A DNA stretch of 16,466 bases from NCBI GenBank assembly GCA_934089255.1, contig CAKOJI010000024.1, positions 1 to 16,466 on the forward strand. Direction: 5' to 3'. Every line of letters begins with the position of its first letter. Position 1 is the first letter of the stretch. This DNA comes from an uncultured Bacilli bacterium (GTDB taxonomy: Bacteria; Bacillota_I; Bacilli_A; RF39; UBA660). Below the pieces are notes generated by a model. The model was not told the origin of the DNA, ran no database searches, and saw only the letters and a list, made by a program, of their open reading frames with translations. This document shows positions 1-6,330 of the stretch, one piece after another. The translations under genes and the position numbers were made by a program.

Positions 1-2
1 TA

Positions 3-1811
3 CTAATACTTGTAGGTTTAACTTATGGATATTTTTTAACTAGGATAAATGGTAATACAAATGCTAAATCTATTTCAGTTACAACTGCAAACTTAGAAAT
101 AGAATATAATGATAATAATGATATTATTACTGGTAATAAAATAGAACCAGGTATAACTTTACCCTCTAAAACATTTACTGTAACAAATAACGGTAATGGA
201 ACAGTAGACTATAATGTAGGGTTAGTAAATATAATTAATAATTTTGTAAATACAAATGATTTAGTATATTCTTTATCTTGTACAAGTAGTGTAACAAATA
301 AAAAATGTAATGGAACAGATCAAACAGCATTTCCAACTTTAAATTCATATATTGTAAATAATAGTATAGATAAAGATGAAGTACAAACATATGTAATTAC
401 AGTAACATATAAAGAAACAAATACAGATCAAAGTGATGATATGGGAAAAGAATTATCTGCAAAAATAGATATATTTGATACTAAATCTTTAACTATACAA
501 GGTAGTGTTAAAAATTCAAGTGAAAATGATTATGTAGTAATACATAGTAAAGAACAAGAAAGTCAAATATTAAATGGTAATTATAAGTTTATAGGAATAA
601 TATCAGATGAACATAAGATAACGATTAAAAATAGAAAAACGACAACTACAAAAGAAACTAATTTAAGTGTATCAAAAGGGTCACCTTCTGTATCTGGTTC
701 TAAAATAATTTATGATGATGAAAAAAATGTAGCTGATATGGATATAAATATAAATAATAATACAGTTACTTTAGATGTGACAAAAATATCAAATCCACCA
801 CAAACTTTAAAAGATGCAATACTAGCAAGTGCAAAAAAGGGTGGAGAAAACAGAACAGTAATGGGAACAACAGTAACAGAATTTACAAGTATAAGTGGAG
901 AAAATGAAAGAGTATTAAATAATGCACCAGATGATTATGGCGACAGTTATTACTTTAGAGGAAATGTAAAAGATAATTATGTATCTTTTGCAAATAAGAC
1001 TTGGAGAATAGTAAGAATAAATGGTAATGGTTCTGTAAGACTCATACTTGATGATGTTGCAAAAGATTCGAGTGGAACAGCTATAACCACTGCATTTAAT
1101 ACTAATCAAGAAGATAATGCATATATAGGATATATGTATGGAACAGTAGGAAGTACAACATATGATGCAACACACAAAAATATTAATGATAGTACAATAA
1201 AGATAGCAGTAGATAAGTGGTATGAAGATAATTTAAAAACAAATTATGCAAATTATTTAGCAGATACGTTATTTTGTAACGATAAAACACTTGCCTCAAA
1301 TGGAATAGGTGGAGTTGCAACACAATTAGGATATGGCTCAAACAAAACATATTATGCTTCAACAGAAAGATTAGAATACAGTTCTGGAACAACAAGTATA
1401 ATAACATCAAAACCAACATTTAAGTGTGCCGAAAGTGCAACAAATAATTATTCGAGATTCACAGTGAGTGTTACGACTTTATCAAATGGTAATAAAACGA
1501 ATGGGGATTTAAAATATCCAATAGGACTATTAACTGCAGATGAAGTAGCATATGCAGGTGCATATAAAATTGGTAAATCAAATCAAACATATTATTTAAA
1601 TAATTCATTGTTAACTATTTCTCGTCGAATTCCTACCCCAGAATATTATGATGGTTCTCGTGCATTAGGATTGCGCTTTGAAACTCCTGGTGCTATGAGT
1701 TCATATGGTATTGGAGGTCCTTTGGCTTTTCGCCCTAGTATTAATCTAAAGGCTGAATTGCTGGTAGGTGGAGGAGATGGAACTAAAGAAAATCCATACA
1801 TTATTTCATAA
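3..1811 (+). CDS. Membrane-anchored surface protein with variable-looking C-terminal domain (5' partial)
   Basis: The reading frame is open from the left edge, so the true start lies outside the window; 602 codons are visible. The first visible residues (LILVGLTYGYFLTRING) look like an N-terminal membrane segment or signal anchor. About 120 residues of beta-rich, Asn/Thr-rich sequence follow, ending near TNTDQSDDMGK, a pattern that recalls TasA/camelysin-like surface proteins of Firmicutes. A middle segment carries YYFRGNVKDNYVSFANKTWRIVRINGNGSVRLI, and the end reads AFRPSINLKAEL...GDGTKENPYI. I know this tripartite plan from gut Firmicutes surface proteins of unknown function; that is recollection, not a search. 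The C-terminus resembles DUF6273/C-type-lectin-like folds. From about 1618 to 1760 Arg codons switch from AGA/AGG to CGN, and Leu leans to TTG/CTG. Probably exported and exposed; ligand unknown. Confidence 0.85.
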   Translation, partial: LILVGLTYGYFLTRINGNTNAKSISVTTANLEIEYNDNNDIITGNKIEPGITLPSKTFTVTNNGNGTVDYNVGLVNIINNFVNTNDLVYSLSCTSSVTNKKCNGTDQTAFPTLNSYIVNNSIDKDEVQTYVITVTYKETNTDQSDDMGKELSAKIDIFDTKSLTIQGSVKNSSENDYVVIHSKEQESQILNGNYKFIGIISDEHKITIKNRKTTTTKETNLSVSKGSPSVSGSKIIYDDEKNVADMDININNNTVTLDVTKISNPPQTLKDAILASAKKGGENRTVMGTTVTEFTSISGENERVLNNAPDDYGDSYYFRGNVKDNYVSFANKTWRIVRINGNGSVRLILDDVAKDSSGTAITTAFNTNQEDNAYIGYMYGTVGSTTYDATHKNINDSTIKIAVDKWYEDNLKTNYANYLADTLFCNDKTLASNGIGGVATQLGYGSNKTYYASTERLEYSSGTTSIITSKPTFKCAESATNNYSRFTVSVTTLSNGNKTNGDLKYPIGLLTADEVAYAGAYKIGKSNQTYYLNNSLLTISRRIPTPEYYDGSRALGLRFETPGAMSSYGIGGPLAFRPSINLKAELLVGGGDGTKENPYIIS

Positions 1812-1814
1812 AAT

Positions 1815-1840
1815 AAGTACTTTTAATTTAGTACTTTTTT
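1815..1840 (+). terminator. Intrinsic terminator after the surface-protein gene
   Basis: AAGTAC (1815-1820) pairs with GTACTT (1831-1836), with one further inner T-A pair and a small AT loop. A run of T continues to 1840. The stem is short, so termination may be partial. It lies four bases after the stop codon and just before the next promoter. Confidence 0.6.
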
Positions 1841-1853
1841 CTTATAAAAAATA

Positions 1854-1883
1854 TTGACATGTAAGTTAACGGAGTGATATATT
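1854..1883 (+). promoter_or_regulatory. Promoter of the LiaF-like operon
   Basis: A perfect -35 box, TTGACA (1854-1859), is followed after 18 bases by TATATT (1878-1883). A perfect TATAAT at 1895-1900 has no -35 at normal spacing. The promoter makes the open frame upstream of the ATG at 1925 (from a GTG at 1874) unlikely to be coding. No operator or LiaR-like palindrome was recognised. Confidence 0.6.
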
Positions 1884-1924
1884 TTAGTTGTAATTATAAT
1901 ATAGTTATAGGAAGGAAAAAAGAT

Positions 1925-2602
1925 ATGAAAAAAGTTAGTAATGTTTTATGGGGAATAGTGTTTGTTATAATAGGAGTAGTTGTTTTACTAAATAGTTTAG
2001 AAATAACTAATATAAATATATTTTTTAATGGATGGTGGACATTGTTTATTATAGTTCCTTGTTTTATTGATCTATTTAAAAATCAAGATAAAACTGGTAA
2101 TATTATTGGAATTATAATTGGAATACTTTTATTATTAGAATGTAATGATATTATAAATTTTGATATATTATGGAAAATGATAGTACCAATTATTCTAGTT
2201 GGAATAGGTATATCATTAATATTTAAAGATTCTTTAAAAAAGGATATAAAAGATAAAATTAATGATTTAAATAAAAAGAATGATGGCAAAGAATATTGTG
2301 CAACATTTAGTGGACAAAATTTAAGCTTTCAAGATGAAGAATTTAACGGTTGTGACTTATCTAGTATATTTGGTGGTATTAAATGTGATTTAAGAAATGC
2401 TAAAATAAAAAAAGAAAATATAATTAATTGTACTGCTATATTTGGCGGTATTACCATTATTGTTCCTAAAGATGTTAATGTAAAAGTAGTTTCAACTTCT
2501 ATATTTGGTGGAGTTGATGGTAAAAATAAATATTCAAGTGATGCAAAAAATACTATATATATTAATGCAACTTGCTTATTTGGTGGAGTTGAAATAAAAT
2601 GA
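1925..2602 (+). CDS. LiaF-like membrane protein (four TM segments, FGG-repeat C-terminal domain)
   Basis: 225 residues. Four hydrophobic segments (about 7-25, 37-51, 58-72 and 84-100) form a LiaI/LiaF-like membrane region. A cytoplasmic or surface domain follows in which FGG recurs at 149-151, 173-175, 194-196 and 219-221 (SIFGGIKCDL, AIFGGITIIVP, SIFGGVDGK, CLFGGVEIK). This is the hallmark of the LiaF/DUF2154 'cell wall-active antibiotics response' fold. In Bacillus, LiaF restrains the LiaS kinase in the envelope-stress response. No LiaRS pair is visible here, so that role is unproven. I start at ATG 1925, which has AGGAAGG at 1909-1915; the longer frame from GTG 1874 would begin inside the promoter. 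Its stop overlaps the next start as ATGA, indicating translational coupling. Confidence 0.8.
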   Translation: MKKVSNVLWGIVFVIIGVVVLLNSLEITNINIFFNGWWTLFIIVPCFIDLFKNQDKTGNIIGIIIGILLLLECNDIINFDILWKMIVPIILVGIGISLIFKDSLKKDIKDKINDLNKKNDGKEYCATFSGQNLSFQDEEFNGCDLSSIFGGIKCDLRNAKIKKENIINCTAIFGGITIIVPKDVNVKVVSTSIFGGVDGKNKYSSDAKNTIYINATCLFGGVEIK

Positions 2603-3408
2603 AGATTGCACAAAAAATAATAAAGTTTTTTGCTATCGTACTTGCAATAAGTATAATTGCAAGCATATTTAGTAGTTGTGTTTTTCTATTTAATGAGATA
2701 GGAAATGCTTTTAAAACTAATGATAATAACGAAGTAAAAACTGAAACTAATAGTGAAATAACAAATATAATTAATGAAATAAATAATATTAGTATAGATT
2801 TAAAAAATACTAAACTAAATATTAAAAGTGGTGATAAATTTAGTATAAATACTAATAATAAATATTTAAATATAAATGAAAATAATAATAAATTAGTAGT
2901 TAAGGATAAATCTAAAATAAGCGTATCTAATAAACAATATTATTTAGAACTTATTGTTCCAACAACACTAGATAATATCAATTTAAATGGTGGAGCAGGT
3001 AGTATTTATATAGAAAATATAAATTTAAATACTTTAGAATTTTCACTTGGTGCTGGTAAAGTTGATATAAATAATTTAACTGTTCTAAATAATGCTAAAA
3101 TAGATGGTGGAGCAGGTAAAATAACTATTAATAATAGTACTATTAATAATTTAAATTTTGATATTGGTGTTGGTAAAACTACCATTAATTCTATACTACT
3201 TGGTAATAGTGATATAGATGCCGGTGTCGGTAAATTAGAATTAAATTTAAATAGTAGTTCTAGTGAATACACATTTGATATAGATAAAGGAATTGGTTCA
3301 ATTAAACTTAATAATAAATCTATTAGTGATGGACAAACTGGTACTGGAAATAATAAAATAGAAATTGATGGTGGAATTGGTTCAATTGACATAACTACTA
3401 TTGACTAA
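2599..3408 (+). CDS. Membrane-anchored DUF4097-type beta-repeat protein
   Basis: 269 residues. A basic N-terminus and a hydrophobic stretch (about 7-31) suggest a signal anchor. Cys27 sits in IFSSC, a poor lipobox, so lipidation is doubtful. After a polar linker, a repeat rich in Asn and Ile runs from about 115 to 269. G-x-G-[S/K] turns recur at about 132, 151, 171, 190, 209, 231 and 259, for example GGAGSIYIEN, LGAGKVDINN, GGAGKITINN and IGVGKTTIN. Spacing near 20 residues suits a right-handed beta-helix, as in DUF4097 'putative adhesin' proteins, which often accompany LiaF-like or PspC genes in Firmicutes. The start overlaps the upstream stop by four bases. It likely acts on the outer membrane face with its partner; the function is unknown. 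The promoter of the next operon overlaps its stop codon. Confidence 0.7.
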   Translation: MKIAQKIIKFFAIVLAISIIASIFSSCVFLFNEIGNAFKTNDNNEVKTETNSEITNIINEINNISIDLKNTKLNIKSGDKFSINTNNKYLNINENNNKLVVKDKSKISVSNKQYYLELIVPTTLDNINLNGGAGSIYIENINLNTLEFSLGAGKVDINNLTVLNNAKIDGGAGKITINNSTINNLNFDIGVGKTTINSILLGNSDIDAGVGKLELNLNSSSSEYTFDIDKGIGSIKLNNKSISDGQTGTGNNKIEIDGGIGSIDITTID

Positions 3409-3429
3409 TTAAATAAAATAAAGTAAAAT
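3401..3429 (+). promoter_or_regulatory. Promoter of the hisS-asnS-aspS-gatCAB operon
   Basis: TTGACT (3401-3406; it includes the last Asp codon and part of the stop codon of the upstream gene), a 17-base spacer and TAAAAT (3424-3429). Each box matches consensus at 5 of 6 positions. The start site would fall near 3436-3438, directly before the first base of Stem I (3439). An alternative TTGACA at 3386-3391 has only a weak -10 at 3409-3414. Confidence 0.6.
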
Positions 3430-3469
3430 ATACCTATATTCTTGTTTGAAGAAAAGTAGGTATATTTTT
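3425..3469 (+). terminator. Read-through hairpin ending the LiaF-like operon, overlapping the T-box leader
   Basis: Bases 3425-3436 pair perfectly with 3457-3468 (core ATATACCTA/TAGGTATAT, 12 bp). A smaller inner stem, TTCTT/AAGAA, is capped by GTTTG, and the T-run lies at 3465-3469. Only transcripts coming from upstream contain the left arm. Transcripts from the promoter at 3401-3429 start after it and use 3457-3465 in T-box Stem I instead. Confidence 0.65.
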
Positions 3470-3637
3470 ATATTTTAGAGATGACTAGTTGGTGAAAATG
3501 TCTATATAATATATACTAAAAGACACTTCTATATATCAAGAACGTATATTTGCGTTAAAAATAAAGAGAGTACACTTGTAAAGTAAGGTGGCACCGCGGA
3601 ATTTATTTTCGTCCTTACATAAACCAGTGTTTTTTTA
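3439..3637 (+). promoter_or_regulatory. T-box leader, predicted to sense tRNA-Asp
   Basis: The T-box core AAGGTGGCACCGCGG is at 3585-3599. Stem I folds by eye: base 3439-3444/3537-3542, then 3448-3451/3526-3529, the specifier loop, 3457-3465/3511-3518 with one bulge, 3468-3473/3504-3509, the AGAGA bulge (3477-3481), and GAC/GTC closing the distal loop GTTGGTGAAAA. AGTA at 3455-3458 fits the conserved S-turn. The specifier is read as GAC (Asp) at 3522-3524, followed by A and then the helix. In the antiterminator, AAGG 3585-3588 pairs CCTT 3613-3616 and GCG pairs CGT. Its bulge TGGC (3589-3592) calls for discriminator base G73, as in tRNA-Asp. A short Stem III may lie at 3541-3556; no Stem II was seen. 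Uncharged tRNA-Asp should permit read-through into the operon. Confidence 0.9.
3572..3637 (+). terminator. T-box-controlled intrinsic terminator
   Basis: ACACT (3572-3576) pairs with AGTGT (3626-3630), and GTAAGG (3583-3588) with CCTTAC (3613-3618), with an imperfect middle. T-run at 3630-3636. The CCTT arm is shared with the antiterminator, so the two folds exclude each other. Confidence 0.8.
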
Positions 3638-3655
3638 TTTAGAAAGAGGGATAAA

Positions 3656-4918
3656 ATGATAGCAAAACAAAAAGGAACAAATGATGTAATCGGAATAGAT
3701 GCTAAAAAGAAAAAATATGTTAGTGATGTAATAGACGCTATATGTGAAAAATATAATTATAATTATATTGAAACGCCTATATTTGAATCTAGTGACTTAT
3801 TTCATAGAAGCGTAGGAGAATCAAGTGATATTGTAACAAAAGAAACTTATGACTTTCTAGATAGGGGTAATAGACAAATAACATTACGTCCTGAAGGAAC
3901 TGCATGTGTAGTTCGTAGTTTTATTGAAAATAAATTATATGGAAATATGACAGAACCTTTTAAAGTTTACTATAACGGTCCAATGTTCAGATATGAAAGA
4001 CCACAAAATGGTAGAATGAGACAATTTACTCAATTTGGTATTGAATGTATTGGAACTGATGATGTTATGAGTGATGCTGAAGTAATTAGTCTTGCTTATA
4101 ATACTTATAAATTATTAGGAATAGATGTTAAAGTAAAAATTAATTCTTTAGGAGATAATGAATCTAGAGATAATTATAGAAAATCTTTAATTGAATACTT
4201 TACTCCAATAATAGATAACTTATGTGAAGATTGTAAAGAAAGACTAAATAAAAATCCACTTAGAATATTAGATTGTAAAGTTGATGCAGGAACTGATTAT
4301 TTAAAAAAAGCTCCTAAGACACTTGATTATTTAAATGAAGAAAGTAAAAATAGATTTAACAAACTTCAAGAATATTTAGATCTATTAGAAATAGAGTACG
4401 AAATAGACACTAATTTAGTTAGAGGACTTGATTATTATAATCATACAGTTTTTGAAATAATTGGAAATGTACCTGAATTTGGAACAGCTAATGTACTAGG
4501 CGCAGGTGGAAGATATAATGGTTTAGTTAAAGAATTAGATGGACCAGAAGTACCTGCTGTAGGATTTGCAATGGGAATCGAAAGAACAATTCTTGCAATG
4601 GAATCTCTAGAAGTTAACTTTAAGATAAAAAATGATATTGATTTATTTATAATGTATGGTAATGAAGAAGAAAAAGATACTTGTGCATATTTGATACAAG
4701 ATTTAAGAATGAATGGTTATAGTGTTGAAACAGATTTAATGAATAAATCATTTAAAAATCAATTTAAATCTGCTGATAGATTTAATGCAAAATACCTAAT
4801 TATATTAAATAGTGATGATATTAAAGAATATAAAGTAAAAGTAAAAGATAATATGACTAAGGAAGAAGAATTAGTTAATATAAATGATTTAGTAGATTAT
4901 CTAGATACTAGAATATAA
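3656..4918 (+). CDS. hisS: Histidyl-tRNA synthetase
   Basis: Class II synthetase charging tRNA-His with histidine in the cytoplasm; 420 residues, normal for the family. It begins near GTNDVIG. Motif 2 is TLRPEGT (76-82) through FRYERPQNGRMRQFTQ (111-126), which binds ATP and the acceptor end. The histidine-specific loop is LVRGLDYYNHTVFEI (254-268), with catalytic Arg256. Motif 3 is VGFAMGIERTIL (302-313). Residues from about 328 form the anticodon-binding alpha/beta domain. ATG 3656 is preceded by AGAGGG five bases upstream. It is the first gene after the T-box terminator, so its expression should follow tRNA-Asp charging rather than its own tRNA, if the specifier call is right. Confidence 0.97.
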   Translation: MIAKQKGTNDVIGIDAKKKKYVSDVIDAICEKYNYNYIETPIFESSDLFHRSVGESSDIVTKETYDFLDRGNRQITLRPEGTACVVRSFIENKLYGNMTEPFKVYYNGPMFRYERPQNGRMRQFTQFGIECIGTDDVMSDAEVISLAYNTYKLLGIDVKVKINSLGDNESRDNYRKSLIEYFTPIIDNLCEDCKERLNKNPLRILDCKVDAGTDYLKKAPKTLDYLNEESKNRFNKLQEYLDLLEIEYEIDTNLVRGLDYYNHTVFEIIGNVPEFGTANVLGAGGRYNGLVKELDGPEVPAVGFAMGIERTILAMESLEVNFKIKNDIDLFIMYGNEEEKDTCAYLIQDLRMNGYSVETDLMNKSFKNQFKSADRFNAKYLIILNSDDIKEYKVKVKDNMTKEEELVNINDLVDYLDTRI

Positions 4919-4929
4919 GGAATTTTATT

Positions 4930-6300
4930 ATGGATATAAAAAAAATATGTGAAGAAAAAAAATATGATAAAACTTATAAGGTTTCAGGATGGGTTAGAAA
5001 TCATAGAAAACAAGCAAAATTTGGATTTATTGATCTAAATGATGGTACTTGTTTTAACGGGCTTCAAGTAATTTATGATGATACCCTAGACGCTTTCAAT
5101 GAAATACAAAAAATTAAATTAGGTTCTGCAATAACTGTAGAAGGAGTTTTAAAAGAATCTATTGGATCTGGTCAAGAGTTTGAACTACATCTAACTAATT
5201 TCACTTTGGAAGGAAATTGTGATGATGATTATCCATTACAAGCAAAAGGAAGACCAACAAGAGAATATTTACGTGAAATAGCATATTTAAGACCAAGGAC
5301 TAATCTTTTTAGAGCAGTATTTAGAATTAGAAGTGTTGCTGCATATGCAATTCATAAATATTTTCAAGATAATGGATACGTTTATTTTCACGCTCCGCTT
5401 ATAACTTCTAGTGATTGTGAAGGAGCAGGCGAAATGTTTCAAGTTACTACATTAGATTTAGATAAAGTTTCTAAAACAGGTAAAGTGGATTATTCTAAAG
5501 ATTTTTTTGGAAAACAAACATCACTAACGGTAAGTGGACAATTGCAAGCCGAAACTTTTGCAATGGCTTATAAAAAGACTTATACATTTGGGCCAACATT
5601 TAGAGCAGAAAATTCTAATACAAAAACTCATGCTAGTGAATTCTGGATGATAGAGCCAGAAATTGCTTTTTGCGATCTTGATGGTGATATGGAAATTATG
5701 GAAAGTATGCTTAAATATGTAGTAAAATATGTTCTTGAAAATGCAAAAGATGAGATACGTTTCTGTGATAAATTCGTAGAAAAAGGTTTAATAGATAAAC
5801 TTACTAAATTAGTTAATTCTAAATTTACTAGAATAACTCATAAAGAGACAATAACTCTTTTAAAAGAAGCAAAAGTAAATTGGGAATTTATTCCTGAATA
5901 TGGAGAAGATATTGCAAAGGAACATGAGAAATATATTACCGAATATTTTGATGGACCAGTTTTTATTACAGATTGGCCAAAAGATATTAAAGCATTTTAT
6001 ATGAAACAAAATGATGATGGTGAAACAGTTGCTGCAGTTGATTTAGAAGTTCTTGGTGCAGGTGAGTTAATGGGTGGATCTGAAAGAGAAGCTGATTATG
6101 ATAAATTAGTAAGTCGTATGGACGAATTAGGAATGGATAAAGAAAAATTAGATTGGTATATTAATCTACGCAAATTTGGTGGATGTAAACATTCTGGATT
6201 TGGAATGGGATTTGAAAGATTATTAATTTATTTAACTGGTGTAGAAAATATAAGAGATGTTATACCTTATCCAAGAACTCCAGGAAATTGTGAATATTAA
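4930..6300 (+). CDS. asnS: Asparaginyl-tRNA synthetase
   Basis: Class IIb synthetase that charges tRNA-Asn directly; 456 residues. An N-terminal OB-fold anticodon domain runs from about 15 to 100 (VSGWVRNHRKQAKFGFIDLNDG). Motif 2 is FGPTFRAENSNTKTHASEFWMIEPE (220-244). The end (GFGMGFERLL at 423-432, then NIRDVIPYPRTPG) is typical of AsnRS, and the protein lacks the large GAD insert of bacterial AspRS. The start has AAGGAA at 4917-4922, overlapping the hisS stop, and the gap is only 11 bases, so it is co-transcribed. Its presence means Asn-tRNA does not depend on transamidation by the GatCAB encoded downstream. Confidence 0.96.
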   Translation: MDIKKICEEKKYDKTYKVSGWVRNHRKQAKFGFIDLNDGTCFNGLQVIYDDTLDAFNEIQKIKLGSAITVEGVLKESIGSGQEFELHLTNFTLEGNCDDDYPLQAKGRPTREYLREIAYLRPRTNLFRAVFRIRSVAAYAIHKYFQDNGYVYFHAPLITSSDCEGAGEMFQVTTLDLDKVSKTGKVDYSKDFFGKQTSLTVSGQLQAETFAMAYKKTYTFGPTFRAENSNTKTHASEFWMIEPEIAFCDLDGDMEIMESMLKYVVKYVLENAKDEIRFCDKFVEKGLIDKLTKLVNSKFTRITHKETITLLKEAKVNWEFIPEYGEDIAKEHEKYITEYFDGPVFITDWPKDIKAFYMKQNDDGETVAAVDLEVLGAGELMGGSEREADYDKLVSRMDELGMDKEKLDWYINLRKFGGCKHSGFGMGFERLLIYLTGVENIRDVIPYPRTPGNCEY

Positions 6301-6330
6301 TAAAATATATCAAATAAAAGAAGGGACAGT

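Noticed and set aside
915..1419. Minus-strand open frames opposite the surface-protein gene.
   Set aside because: They encode low-complexity Ile/Tyr/Cys- or Leu-rich strings expected opposite AT-rich coding DNA, and no ribosome site or family resemblance is seen.
1874..1924. Longer N-terminus of the LiaF-like protein from GTG 1874.
   Set aside because: It lies inside the promoter -10 region and lacks a ribosome site; ATG 1925 has AGGAAGG at good spacing and begins directly with the first membrane helix.
2990..3395. Possible tandem DNA repeat in the DUF4097-type gene.
   Set aside because: The periodicity is at protein level (G-x-G-[S/K] turns about every 20 residues); the DNA copies differ too much to be a tandem or CRISPR-like repeat.
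3505..3510. Perfect TATAAT that could be the hisS promoter -10.
   Set aside because: It pairs within the 3' strand of T-box Stem I, its -35 candidate (3481-3486) is weak, and a start there would delete the 5' half of Stem I.
3524..3526. CAC, a His codon, as the T-box specifier, which would suit hisS.
   Set aside because: Its last base pairs in the helix below the specifier loop, and the TGGC bulge predicts G73, while bacterial tRNA-His carries C73. GAC two bases earlier fits both tests.
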